This document shows positions 9,186-17,705 of a stretch of DNA of 64,000 nt, piece by piece. Source of the DNA: Rhodobacteraceae bacterium S2214 (GTDB lineage Bacteria; Pseudomonadota; Alphaproteobacteria; Rhodobacterales; Rhodobacteraceae); contig CP081161.1 in the NCBI GenBank assembly GCA_025141675.1, forward strand, positions 3,325,501 to 3,389,500, in the 5' to 3' direction. How positions within the stretch are numbered: position 1 is the stretch's first letter; the number at the start of each line of letters is the position of its first letter. The notes beneath the pieces were generated by a model. It saw only the letters and a program-made list of their open reading frames with translations, made no database searches and was not told the origin of the DNA. The position numbers were made by a program, and so were the translations under genes.

Positions 9186-9905
9186 ATGCTTGATGTCGTT
9201 GCCCGCTGTGCGCTGTCGCCTTACCTTGCTTGGCAGGCGTATAACGTCAGGAAATCTGCGCTGAAATTGCCGGATGCGTCGGGCGAACGGTCAGGCAAAC
9301 GCGGCACTGGTCCTGATCTGCGGCTTTTGATTGTGGGTGACAGTTCAGCCGCGGGTGTCGGCGCATCCCATCAAGAAGAAGCGTTATTGGGTCATATGCT
9401 GCGCCGTTTAACGCAGACCAACACGGTAACATGGGCCGTGAACGCCAAGACAGGATCAACCACACCTGAAACGATGGACCGCGTGCGCGACATGCCGTCC
9501 GGGAAATACGATCTAATTTCGGTGTCATTGGGCGTGAACGACATCACAAGCCTGACGCCCGTTCATATTTGGATACGACGCTACGCAGAATTGTTGGCCC
9601 TGCTTGAAGAAAAGTTCGCACCTGATGTGTTGTGCATCAATGGCATTCCGAAAATGCAATACTTTCCGCTATTGCCGCAGCCGCTGCGCTGGATCGTTGG
9701 CGCCCAAGCCGCCCGTTATGATCGCGCGCTGCGCAAGATGGTGCAGCATCGTAGTAACTGCCGTTATGTAGAATTGGATTTTGAACCGGAGCCAAGCCTG
9801 ATGAGCCCTGACGGCTACCACCCCGGTCCAAAGATTTACGCCGAATGGGGGCGCAAAGTGTACCGTTCGATCAGGAATGACGTGCGTCAGATGACCATCA
9901 ACTGA
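9186..9905 (+). CDS. SGNH/GDSL-type esterase or lipase
   Basis: 239 residues, serine hydrolase of the SGNH fold. Block I is GDSS with the nucleophile Ser at about residue 53. Block II is the glycine of NAKTGSTT, block III is LGVNDITS with the asparagine, and block V is the C-terminal DGYHP with Asp and His of the triad. No clear signal peptide is present. The ATG at 9186 follows GGAGAG at ideal spacing; an upstream GTG at 9090 would add 32 residues but has no such site. The substrate is unknown. Confidence 0.85.
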   Translation: MLDVVARCALSPYLAWQAYNVRKSALKLPDASGERSGKRGTGPDLRLLIVGDSSAAGVGASHQEEALLGHMLRRLTQTNTVTWAVNAKTGSTTPETMDRVRDMPSGKYDLISVSLGVNDITSLTPVHIWIRRYAELLALLEEKFAPDVLCINGIPKMQYFPLLPQPLRWIVGAQAARYDRALRKMVQHRSNCRYVELDFEPEPSLMSPDGYHPGPKIYAEWGRKVYRSIRNDVRQMTIN

Positions 9906-9922
9906 ACCACGTCGCTGACCGC

Positions 9923-10378
9923 TTATGTGATTGCTTCCAGACGTTCTTTTGACATCTCGCCGGGCACAATCGTCAACGGAACAGGCAAATCGCCTGCTTG
10001 GCGCGATAGTGACGTCACCAAAGGACCCGGACCCTTTTTGTCCGCCCCCGCCCCGAGAACCAGCACACCGACTTCCGAATCTTCGTTGATATAGTCCAAC
10101 AATTCGTTGATCGGTTCACCTTCGCGGATGACCAGTTCGGGATCTACGTTTTGTTTGTCGCGCATCCATTTGGCGAAGACTTCGAAATGGACTTCGATCC
10201 GTTCGCGTGCTTCGGCCCGCATGATTTCACCAACCCCGATCCAGTGGTTGAATTCATCGGGTGGAATGATTGACAGAACAGTCACGCCGCCGCCGGTATT
10301 TGCGGCCCGCATCGCTGCAAACCGCATTGCATTCAGACATTCACGGCTGTCGTCGAGCACCACTAAGAATTTCCGCAT
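9923..10378 (-). CDS. Universal stress protein (UspA family)
   Basis: 151 residues, cytoplasmic nucleotide-binding alpha/beta fold. It opens with MRKFLVVLDDSRECLNAMRF, the usual first strand and acidic ligand. The C-terminal GADKKGPGPLVTSLSRQ approximates the ATP-binding G-x2-G-x9-G-(S/T) motif. The start is fixed by AGGGAGG seven bases upstream of the ATG at 10378. It ends 17 bp from the convergent hydrolase gene. Confidence 0.85.
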   Translation of the reverse strand: MRKFLVVLDDSRECLNAMRFAAMRAANTGGGVTVLSIIPPDEFNHWIGVGEIMRAEARERIEVHFEVFAKWMRDKQNVDPELVIREGEPINELLDYINEDSEVGVLVLGAGADKKGPGPLVTSLSRQAGDLPVPLTIVPGEMSKERLEAIT

Positions 10379-10442
10379 TGATGCCTCCCTCATGCGCCTT
10401 TGGTCAGAGTGTGCCGTAACCAAACCGCGCTGGCAATCGGTA

Positions 10443-11300
10443 TCAGGCGGTTGCCGCCCAGTCCCAATACATATCTCTAACTTGCCGTGTGATCGGCCCC
10501 TGCTGGTATTGCACGTCATCAAAGGCCGTCACGGGGGTGACTTTGGACATATTGCCCGAGATGAAAACTTCGTCTGCAGCGCGGAAATCGTCGAAAGTCA
10601 GGATCGTTTCATACACTTCCATGCCCGCGTCCCGCATATTAGACAGGTGCCGCGCCCGCGTAATGCCAGCTAGGAACGTTCCGTTAGGGATCGGCGTAAA
10701 CGTGACCCCGTCGCGCACCATAAAGACGTTTGCCGTTGCTGTTTCTGCGACATTGCCCATGGCGTCCGCGACCAGCGCGTTTCCGAACCCTTTTGCCCGC
10801 GCTTCCATCAACATGCGTGCGTTGTTAGGGTAAAGGCAGCCCGCTTTGGCGTTAACCACCGCGTTTTCCATAACCGGTCTGCGGAAGCGGGTGGTCGTGA
10901 GTGTCGTTGTGGCATTTGCGTGAAAGGGGATTTCTTCGAGGCAGATTGCGAAACCTGTCGCCCCTGGCGCTGGTGCAACGGCTGTCGGCCCACCATCCAG
11001 CGCCCAATACATTGGCCGGATATAGACCGCGGCGTCGGGCGCGAACATTTTCAGCCCTTCGCGCACGATTTGCACCATGTCGTCCGCTTGGACAGTTGGT
11101 GTGATAATTAGTGCCTCTGCTGATCGGTTCACCCGTGCGCAATGTGGTTCCAAATCCGGCGTTAATCCATTCACCAGCCGCGCCCCGTCGAACACAGTCG
11201 TCCCAAGCCACGACCCGTGGTCCGCCGCCCGCATGATCGGCACATCGCCGTCATGCCATTGGCCTTCGAAGTAGGTTTTGATGTTGGTTCCGGTCGCCAT
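10443..11300 (-). CDS. Class IV aminotransferase, branched-chain amino acid type
   Basis: 285 residues, fold-type IV PLP enzyme close to IlvE (L-leucine, isoleucine or valine with 2-oxoglutarate). The lysine of VVNAKAGCLYPNN is the expected Schiff-base residue. ETATANVFMV and FLAGITRARHL are the phosphate-cup motifs. D-amino acid transaminases and aminodeoxychorismate lyases share this fold, so substrate preference is an inference from overall similarity. It stands alone and is divergent from nfu. Confidence 0.82.
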   Translation of the reverse strand: MATGTNIKTYFEGQWHDGDVPIMRAADHGSWLGTTVFDGARLVNGLTPDLEPHCARVNRSAEALIITPTVQADDMVQIVREGLKMFAPDAAVYIRPMYWALDGGPTAVAPAPGATGFAICLEEIPFHANATTTLTTTRFRRPVMENAVVNAKAGCLYPNNARMLMEARAKGFGNALVADAMGNVAETATANVFMVRDGVTFTPIPNGTFLAGITRARHLSNMRDAGMEVYETILTFDDFRAADEVFISGNMSKVTPVTAFDDVQYQQGPITRQVRDMYWDWAATA

Positions 11301-11381
11301 GGTCTGCCCCTGTTTGTGCCAAAGCAGAGCGTAGGATGCAGATTGCGGTCGGTAAAGCCGAGACTTGTCACCGATACAAAC

Positions 11382-11407
11382 GCGCCCGGCGGGGGAGCGC
11401 CGGGCGC
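11382..11407. other. GC-rich hairpin in the aminotransferase / nfu spacer
   Basis: GCGCCCGGC pairs perfectly with GCCGGGCGC around an 8-base loop. The 312-bp spacer holds this hairpin and the nfu promoter and no convincing gene. There is no T-tract, so its function is open. Confidence 0.45.
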
Positions 11408-11555
11408 AAATGGTCTGCTGCGATGTTTGTTGGGACGGGGTCGCAGCGGCCGACTATGGGGTATCGGTTGGGTTAAGTGTCGCTGATTCTCATGACGGTT
11501 CTGTGAAACGACCGGAATTGCCGCCGTCCTACCAACTTAGAATGATTCCAAACCC

Positions 11556-11584
11556 TTGACACATTGGCGGGTCGGGCGCATATC
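11556..11584 (+). promoter_or_regulatory. Sigma-70-type promoter for nfu
   Basis: A perfect TTGACA (11556-11561), a 17-base spacer and CATATC (11579-11584) lie 29 bp ahead of the chosen ATG at 11613. Confidence 0.55.
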
Positions 11585-11612
11585 TGTGGTCCAACCGAAG
11601 GGACCGCACCTC

Positions 11613-12176
11613 ATGTTTATTCAAACCGAATCCACACCGAACCCAGCCACGCTGAAGTTCTTGCCGGGTCAGTCCGTTCTCGAAGTTGGCACCGCTGATT
11701 TCCCAACACCCGAAGCCGGCGAAGCATCCCCGTTGGCCAAACGCATTTTTGCGACTGGCGGCGTGACGGGTGTTTTCTTTGGTATGGACTTCGTGACAGT
11801 CACGAAAGCCGATGACGTTGAATGGGACCACATCAAACCCGGCATTCTGGGCGCGATCATGGAACATTACCAGTCTGGCGCATCTGTGATGGGTGCCGAT
11901 CATCAGGTCACGTCCGGCCACGCCGAGCACACTGGTGAAGACGGTGAAATCGTTGGTCAGATCAAGGAATTGCTTGATACGCGCGTGCGCCCTGCTGTGG
12001 CCCAAGATGGTGGCGACATCACATTCCACGGTTTTGAACGCGGGATCGTGTACCTTCACATGCAAGGCGCCTGTGCCGGTTGCCCGTCATCCACACTGAC
12101 GTTGAAGATGGGGATCGAGAACCTGTTGCGTCACTATATTCCTGAAGTCATCGAAGTTCGTCCAGTCGCGGCCTAA
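11613..12176 (+). CDS. nfuA: Nfu-type iron-sulfur cluster carrier
   Basis: 187 residues. The N-terminal Nfu domain (MFIQTESTPNPATLKFLPG) is followed by a C-terminal NifU-like domain with the cluster-binding CxxC in GACAGCPSS. It delivers 4Fe-4S clusters to apo-proteins. The start MFIQTES is conserved in the family and lies downstream of a good promoter. It is followed at 4 bp by a small DUF gene and then tsaB-rimI, suggesting one transcript. Confidence 0.9.
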   Translation: MFIQTESTPNPATLKFLPGQSVLEVGTADFPTPEAGEASPLAKRIFATGGVTGVFFGMDFVTVTKADDVEWDHIKPGILGAIMEHYQSGASVMGADHQVTSGHAEHTGEDGEIVGQIKELLDTRVRPAVAQDGGDITFHGFERGIVYLHMQGACAGCPSSTLTLKMGIENLLRHYIPEVIEVRPVAA

Positions 12177-12179
12177 GCC

Positions 12180-12461
12180 ATGACAAAGATCGCCGTCGAA
12201 AACGTCAATGTCCCCGGTCAAGTGACCAATGTGGATGCGGCCAAGTACACGGCGATGAAAGACGCAATGATGCGGGTGATGTCCAGCGATCCGATGACAG
12301 CCGCCCAAATTAAAGACGCGGCTAAGGCCCATTTACCAGACGATTTGTTTCCCGCCGGGGCCACATCTGGCTGGTGGGTCAAATGCGTTCAGCTTGATTT
12401 GGAAGCGAAATCTGTACTGACGCGTCATGCTACCAAACCTTTGACGTGGTCGATCACATGA
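12180..12461 (+). CDS. Conserved small protein, DUF6958-like
   Basis: 93 residues, no signal peptide or membrane segment. It begins MTKIAVENVNVPGQVTNVDAAKY, which I recall from a domain-of-unknown-function family (assignment from memory). The middle has a helix-turn-helix-like run (MTAAQIKDAAKAHLPDDLF) followed by SGWWVKCVQLDLEAK, compatible with a small winged-helix fold. Its stop overlaps the tsaB start (ATGA). Confidence 0.75.
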   Translation: MTKIAVENVNVPGQVTNVDAAKYTAMKDAMMRVMSSDPMTAAQIKDAAKAHLPDDLFPAGATSGWWVKCVQLDLEAKSVLTRHATKPLTWSIT

Positions 12462-13042
12462 CATCGCGGGTTCTGGCGTTTGATACGGCCAGTGCACATT
12501 GTGCTGCCTGTCTGATCGACGGCGATACAGTGGTTGTGCGTGTTGATCCGATGGCCAAAGGCCAAGCCGAACATCTGATGCCAATGCTGGAAGAGGTTTT
12601 GTCCGACAACGGGCTGACTTGGCAGGATCTTGACGCGATTGGTGTGGGCACCGGTCCGGGCAATTTTACGGGTATCCGGATTTCTGTATCTGCTGCGCGT
12701 GGATTGGCTTTGGGGCTTGGTATTCCTGCTGTGGGTGTGACCCATCTTGAGGCACAGGTGCATGGATTGCCCCGCCCCGTGGTCGCGCAGGTCAGCGCGC
12801 CGCGAGAACAGGTTTACGTCCAAACCTTTGCCGATTTAATCAGCACGGCAGTTCTGGTCCCCGCGACGTCAGATATCGCACAGGCCGCCCCGCCGATTGT
12901 GGCGCCTGAGACCATGATCAAGAACATCGCCTTGATTGCGCGCGACCGCGCAGCAGACACAACCGATCGCCCCGCACCTTATTATGTCCGCGCCGCAGAC
13001 GCGGCCCCGCCGCGCGACGCAGCCCCTGTTCTATTGCCATGA
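12458..13042 (+). CDS. tsaB: tRNA threonylcarbamoyladenosine biosynthesis protein TsaB
   Basis: 194 residues, ASKHA-fold partner of TsaD in making t6A37 on ANN-decoding tRNAs. LAFDTASAHCAACL is the first phosphate loop, and GTGPGNFTGIRI is the family signature. The ATG at 12458 overlaps the previous stop as ATGA and is preferred to the GTG at 12446. The 3' end overlaps rimI by 4 bp, the classic tsaB-rimI pairing. Confidence 0.92.
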   Translation: MTSRVLAFDTASAHCAACLIDGDTVVVRVDPMAKGQAEHLMPMLEEVLSDNGLTWQDLDAIGVGTGPGNFTGIRISVSAARGLALGLGIPAVGVTHLEAQVHGLPRPVVAQVSAPREQVYVQTFADLISTAVLVPATSDIAQAAPPIVAPETMIKNIALIARDRAADTTDRPAPYYVRAADAAPPRDAAPVLLP

Positions 13043-13485
13043 CTCCCGATGATTTGGCGCGTGTGCATGCGGCGGCCTTTACCCAGAGCCGCCCATGGAC
13101 CGCGAAAGAGTTCGCGAGCCTGCTTGATTCCACGGGAGTGATTCTGCTGGGTGACGTGCGGTCATTTTTGCTGGGGCGGTTGATCGCCAGCGAAGCAGAG
13201 GTTCTGACCATCGCAACAGACCCAGATTTTCACCGCCAAGGCCACGCCCAGCGCAACCTTGCCACATTTTTGGACGACCTGCGCAGACAACAGGCGACGT
13301 CGGTCTTTCTAGAAGTCGCCGAAGACAATATTGCAGCTAAGACACTGTATGAAAACAATAGTTTCGAAAACGTCGGAATGCGCCCAAAATACTACGCCCG
13401 CACCGATGGACATGCCGTTGCCGCATTGGTACTGCGCCGCACGCTGATTGGTGATCATTCCGCAAATGGTCTGATTAAAAATTGA
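13039..13485 (+). CDS. rimI: Ribosomal-protein-alanine N-acetyltransferase-type GNAT
   Basis: 148 residues, GNAT fold. ATDPDFHRQGHAQRNL is the acetyl-CoA pyrophosphate-binding motif (expected R/Q-x2-G-x-G/A). FLEVAEDNIAAKTLYENNSFENVG is the typical RimI C-terminal segment. It is translationally coupled to tsaB through ATGA. The natural substrate (N-terminus of S18 in E. coli) is assumed from the family. Confidence 0.88.
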   Translation: MTPDDLARVHAAAFTQSRPWTAKEFASLLDSTGVILLGDVRSFLLGRLIASEAEVLTIATDPDFHRQGHAQRNLATFLDDLRRQQATSVFLEVAEDNIAAKTLYENNSFENVGMRPKYYARTDGHAVAALVLRRTLIGDHSANGLIKN

Positions 13486-13497
13486 CCGGTTGGTCAA
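13482..13497. promoter_or_regulatory. Inverted repeat TTGACC-GGTT-GGTCAA upstream of the nucleoside transporter
   Basis: Perfect 6-bp arms around GGTT, overlapping the rimI stop. A second copy of the core (ACCGGTTGACC, 13521-13531) follows 40 bp downstream. There TTGACC could serve as a -35 box with a poor -10 (CTTATC) 18 bases on. It could be an operator for the bmp operon, or a weak terminator (A-tract follows). Undecided. Confidence 0.4.
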
Positions 13498-13640
13498 AAA
13501 AACATCCCTCGAATTGAAAAACCGGTTGACCCTAGCGGGCTGGCAATGCCTTATCGTGCGATAAACCAGCACAGACTGGTTTGACTTTTGGGGGAAAGTC
13601 GTTGGCCTTCCCTCCTCACAACGACTTGGGAGACACCATT

Positions 13641-14636
13641 ATGACCCTTACAACGAAATTCTTGGGCGCGACGGCCGCTTTGGCATTGTCCGCTGGCGCA
13701 GTTGCTGCTGACCCTGCTGTTCTGTTCGATCTCGGCGGCAAGTTCGACAAATCCTTTAACGAATCTGCTTACAACGGCGCGCAGCGTTGGGCCGAAGAAA
13801 CTGGCGGTTCATACGCCGAAGTTGAAATTCAGTCCGACGCACAGCGCGAACAAGCGATCCGTCGTTTCGCTGAAACTGGCGCAAACCCAATCGTTATGGC
13901 TGGTTTCGCATGGGCATCCGCCCTTGGTGAAGTTGCTGGCGACTACCCAGACACTAAATTCCAAATCATCGACATGGTTGTAGACGCGCCAAACGTCCGT
14001 TCCATCGTGTTCGCTGAAGAGCAGGGTTCATACCTTGTTGGTATGCTGGCTGCGATGGCGTCCGAGACTGACACTGTTGGTTTCATCGGCGGCATGGACA
14101 TCCCGCTGATCCGTAACTTCGCATGTGGCTACGCACAGGGCGTAAAAGCGGTTAACGCTGACGCGACTGTTGTTGCAAACATGACAGGTACAACACCTGC
14201 AGCATGGAACGACCCGGTTAAGGGTTCCGAGCTGACAAAAGCGCAAATCTCTCAGGGTGCTGACGTTGTTTACGCAGCCGCTGGCGGTACTGGCGTTGGT
14301 GTTCTGCAAACAGCTGCAGACGAAAACATCCTGTCCATCGGTGTTGATGCGAACCAGAACTACCTGCACTCCGGTCAGGTTCTGACATCCATGCTGAAGC
14401 GCGTTGATAACGCGGTTTATGACGCGATGACCGCTGGTACTGATCTTGAGCCAGGTTTCAACGTAATGGACTTGTCCAACGGTGGCGTTGGCTACGCAGT
14501 TGACGAGCATAACGAAGCGCTCATCACAGCAGAAATGACTGCAGCACTTGACGCGGCACAAGCTGCGATCGTGGCCGGCGAAATTTCTGTCCACAACTAT
14601 AACTCTGACGAGACGTGCCCAGCGCTTGACTTCTAA
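13641..14636 (+). CDS. BMP-family ABC transporter substrate-binding protein (nucleoside type)
   Basis: 331 residues. Signal peptide MTLTTKFLGATAALALSAGAVAA, then the basic membrane protein (PnrA-like) domain. Family landmarks are DLGGKFDKSFNESAYNGAQ near the N-terminus, GMDIPLIRNFACGYAQG, and AAGGTGVGVLQ with the ligand-pocket glycines. The ATG at 13641 follows GGGAGA. Homologues bind purine nucleosides, and the purine nucleoside phosphorylase at the end of this operon supports that. A strong hairpin follows and probably makes this gene more abundant than the rest. Confidence 0.88.
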   Translation: MTLTTKFLGATAALALSAGAVAADPAVLFDLGGKFDKSFNESAYNGAQRWAEETGGSYAEVEIQSDAQREQAIRRFAETGANPIVMAGFAWASALGEVAGDYPDTKFQIIDMVVDAPNVRSIVFAEEQGSYLVGMLAAMASETDTVGFIGGMDIPLIRNFACGYAQGVKAVNADATVVANMTGTTPAAWNDPVKGSELTKAQISQGADVVYAAAGGTGVGVLQTAADENILSIGVDANQNYLHSGQVLTSMLKRVDNAVYDAMTAGTDLEPGFNVMDLSNGGVGYAVDEHNEALITAEMTAALDAAQAAIVAGEISVHNYNSDETCPALDF

Positions 14637-14661
14637 GTCAGCCAAATAGGCCAAACGATCA

Positions 14662-14691
14662 GGGCCGCACCGTTTGATTATGGTGCGGCCC
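14662..14691 (+). terminator. Attenuating hairpin behind the binding-protein gene
   Basis: GGGCCGCACC pairs with GGTGCGGCCC around a 10-base loop, followed by a weak T-rich stretch (ATCTCATTT). In ABC operons such a hairpin between the binding protein and the permeases commonly protects the upstream mRNA and lowers downstream expression. Confidence 0.65.
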
Positions 14692-14713
14692 ATCTCATTT
14701 CAGGAATATGCCG

Positions 14714-15067
14714 ATGATCCCCCAAATAGATGCCTTTTTCACCGCATGGTCGATTGCTGACGATGCAACCAGAGACGCGCAGGTCGCGGATTCTCTTTCG
14801 GATGAAATTGTCTATGCGGACCCACGCACGGCTGACCCTTTGACGACAGTAGCTGCCGTTCAGGCCTATGTCGGACAGTTTTCCAAGATGGCTCCGGGCA
14901 TGCCTGTTGCCGTCCTCAACACATCAACAACCCTGACTTACGCCCGTGCGACGGTCCAATTCGGTGAGGGCGATCAGTCCCAATTGGGTCAGTACACAGT
15001 TGATCTGGCCCCCGACGGCAAGATCACACGCATGGTAGGATTTGTAGGGATGGGGGCACCCACATGA
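14714..15067 (+). CDS. NTF2/SnoaL-like protein inside the nucleoside transporter operon
   Basis: 117 residues, cystatin-like cone fold expected from MIPQIDAFFTAWSIADDATRDAQVADSLSDE at the N-terminus and the later VQFGEGDQSQLGQYTVDL strands. No signal peptide. The ATG at 14714 sits 8 bases after AGGA; the ATG at 14708 is too close. Its stop overlaps the ATPase start by 4 bp. Whether it is an enzyme or a small-molecule-binding accessory of the uptake system is not known. Confidence 0.7.
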   Translation: MIPQIDAFFTAWSIADDATRDAQVADSLSDEIVYADPRTADPLTTVAAVQAYVGQFSKMAPGMPVAVLNTSTTLTYARATVQFGEGDQSQLGQYTVDLAPDGKITRMVGFVGMGAPT

Positions 15068-16602
15068 CAAACGTAGCACCAGCCATTGAGCTGAAAGGCA
15101 TTTCCAAGGCCTTTGGTCCCGTTCAAGCGAACAAAGATATTTCGATCAGCGTGATGCCCGGCACGGTCCACGGCATCATCGGCGAAAACGGCGCAGGTAA
15201 ATCGACGCTGATGTCGATCCTGTTCGGGTTTTACAAAGCCGACGCTGGCGAAATTTTCATCAGCGGCACGAAAACCGCAATCCCTGACAGCCAAGCCGCG
15301 ATTGCCGCTGGTATCGGAATGGTGTTCCAGCACTTTAAACTGGTCGAGAATTTCACCGTTCTAGAGAACGTGATCTTGGGCGCCGAGGATTCCGGACTGC
15401 TGAAACCGTCCCTGAACCGCGCCCGCAAAGAGCTGAAAGACCTCGCTGACGAATACGGTCTGAACGTCGAAGTTGACGCGTTAATCCAAGACATTGGCGT
15501 GGGTATGCAGCAGCGTGTCGAAATCCTGAAAGCCCTGTACCGCAAGGCCGACATCCTGATTTTGGACGAACCCACTGGTGTGTTGACCCCCGCTGAGGCT
15601 GATCAGTTGTTTCGCATTCTGGAGCGTCTGAAAGCCGAAGGTAAAACGATCATTCTGATCACCCACAAACTGCGCGAGATTATGGATACGACGGATACAG
15701 TGTCCGTGATGCGCCGTGGTGAAATGACCGCTACAGTGAAAACGTCCGAGACATCACCGCAGGAACTGGCGGAATTGATGGTCGGCCGTAAGGTGTTGTT
15801 GCAGGTTGATAAGGTCCCTGCACAACCGGGTGCGAATATTCTTGAGGTGAAGAACCTGAACGTGACCGACGATAAGGGCGTTCACCGCGTGAAAGACGTC
15901 AGTTTCAACGTCGCTGCCGGTGAAATCCTTGGGATCGCCGGTGTTGCAGGCAACGGTCAGTCCGAATTGCTTGAAGTCCTAGGCGGCTATGAAAAAGCCA
16001 CTGGGTCGATCACCGTGAACGGTGTTGAGCTGGACCTAACCGGATCGAAGTCTGACGGTCGGTCCCGCCGTGCCCGTGGGATTGCCCACGTGCCAGAGGA
16101 TCGCCAGCGCGAAGGTCTGATCATGGATTATGCCGCGTGGGAAAACACCGCGTTTGGCTATCATCACGACGAGAAATACCAGCGCTCTGGTCTGTTCATG
16201 GACAACAATGCGATCAAACAGGACACCATCGAAAAGATGGAACGGTTCGACGTGCGTCCGCCTGATCCGAAACTGGCGGCCAAGAACTTTTCCGGCGGCA
16301 ACCAACAGAAGATCGTTCTGGCCCGCGAGATTGAGCGTAATCCGGACCTTTTGCTGATCGGTCAACCGACCCGCGGTGTGGATATCGGCGCAATTGAATT
16401 TATTCACCAACAGATCGTTGCCCTGCGTGATCAGGGAAAGGCGATTTTGCTGGTGTCCGTAGAACTGGAAGAAATTCTGTCCCTGTCCGACCGCGTGGCC
16501 GTGATGTTTGACGGGATGATCATGGGCGAACGTTTGCCCGCTGAAACTGACGAAAAAGAACTGGGCCTGTTGATGGCCGGTATGACTGGGGATGTTGCGT
16601 AA
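15064..16602 (+). CDS. Nucleoside ABC transporter ATP-binding protein (two fused ATPase domains)
   Basis: 512 residues, RbsA/MglA-like double ATPase. The first domain has Walker A GENGAGKST (40-48), Walker B LILDEPTGVL and switch histidine ITHK. The second domain has the degenerate P-loop GVAGNGQSE and the signature NFSGGNQQK. It powers import with the two downstream permeases. The start overlaps the NTF2-like gene and the stop overlaps permease 1 (TAATG). Confidence 0.93.
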   Translation: MTNVAPAIELKGISKAFGPVQANKDISISVMPGTVHGIIGENGAGKSTLMSILFGFYKADAGEIFISGTKTAIPDSQAAIAAGIGMVFQHFKLVENFTVLENVILGAEDSGLLKPSLNRARKELKDLADEYGLNVEVDALIQDIGVGMQQRVEILKALYRKADILILDEPTGVLTPAEADQLFRILERLKAEGKTIILITHKLREIMDTTDTVSVMRRGEMTATVKTSETSPQELAELMVGRKVLLQVDKVPAQPGANILEVKNLNVTDDKGVHRVKDVSFNVAAGEILGIAGVAGNGQSELLEVLGGYEKATGSITVNGVELDLTGSKSDGRSRRARGIAHVPEDRQREGLIMDYAAWENTAFGYHHDEKYQRSGLFMDNNAIKQDTIEKMERFDVRPPDPKLAAKNFSGGNQQKIVLAREIERNPDLLLIGQPTRGVDIGAIEFIHQQIVALRDQGKAILLVSVELEEILSLSDRVAVMFDGMIMGERLPAETDEKELGLLMAGMTGDVA

Positions 16603-17702
16603 TGGATGTGATGCCAAAATGGGCCGAAGTGGTCCTTGTCCCGCTCATTTCATTGATTTTGGCCGCTTTTTTATCGGCTCTGGTGATCCTCGCGATCGGT
16701 GAAAGCCCACTGGCTGCGCTGAAACTGATGATCGATGGTGCGTTGGGGTCGACCTATGGCTGGGGCTATACGTTGTATTACGCCACCAACTTTATGTTCA
16801 CAGGTCTGGCCGTCGCCGTGGCGTTTCATGCCCGCATGTTCAACATCGGTGGTGAAGGTCAAGCGGTTCTGGGTGGCTTGGGCGTGGCACTTGTCTGTCT
16901 TTATATCCCATGGCCGCATTGGTCGATTGCACTGGTGGGTGCCAGCCTTGGCGCTGCGCTGTTTGGTGCCGCTTGGGCCGCGATCCCTGCGTTTTTACAA
17001 GCGAAGCGCGGTAGCCACATCGTGATTACAACGATCATGTTCAACTTCATCGCCGCTGCATTGCTGAACTACCTGTTGATCGGCGCATTGAAGGTGAAAG
17101 GGTCGATGGAACCTGCAACGGCGAAGTTCGCGGAAAGCGCCCATCTGCCGTCATTCCAAGACATGTTCAGCTTTGGCGAAACAACCCTATTCCGTGGCGC
17201 GCCTGCGAACGTTTCATTCTTTGTCGCTGTGGCTGCGTGTTTCGCGGTTTGGGCGCTGATCTGGAAAACCCGTTTGGGCTATGAAATTCGCGCCTTTGGC
17301 CATTCAGAAAGTGCTGCGAAATACGCAGGGATCAGCCCGACGAAAATCATCATGGTTTCAATGATGATTTCTGGTGGTCTTGCGGGCATGATGGCGATCA
17401 ACAACGTGATGGGTGAGGCCGAACGCCTTGTTCTGAACGCCGTCGAAGGTGCCGGTTTCATCGGGATCGCTGTGGCGTTGATGGGCCGGTCCCATCCGTT
17501 CGGCGTGTTCCTTGCTGCGATCCTGTTCGGGTTCTTGTACCAAGGCGGCGCAGAGCTGGCCCTGTGGACATCGATCCCACGCGAATTGATCGTTGTGATC
17601 CAAGCGCTTGTGATCCTGTTTACCGGTGCACTGGACAATATGGTCCGCAGCCCGCTTGAGAAAATGTTCCTCGCCATGCGGCGCAATAAGGCGGAGGCAT
17701 AA
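16602..17702 (+). CDS. Nucleoside ABC transporter permease 1
   Basis: 366 residues, polytopic inner-membrane protein of the BPD_transp_2 family. The conserved FNIGGEGQAVLGG loop and GISPTKIIMVSMMISGGLAG are the landmarks. It forms a heterodimeric pore with the next gene. It ends 3 bp before permease 2. Confidence 0.92.
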   Translation: MDVMPKWAEVVLVPLISLILAAFLSALVILAIGESPLAALKLMIDGALGSTYGWGYTLYYATNFMFTGLAVAVAFHARMFNIGGEGQAVLGGLGVALVCLYIPWPHWSIALVGASLGAALFGAAWAAIPAFLQAKRGSHIVITTIMFNFIAAALLNYLLIGALKVKGSMEPATAKFAESAHLPSFQDMFSFGETTLFRGAPANVSFFVAVAACFAVWALIWKTRLGYEIRAFGHSESAAKYAGISPTKIIMVSMMISGGLAGMMAINNVMGEAERLVLNAVEGAGFIGIAVALMGRSHPFGVFLAAILFGFLYQGGAELALWTSIPRELIVVIQALVILFTGALDNMVRSPLEKMFLAMRRNKAEA

Positions 17703-17705
17703 GCC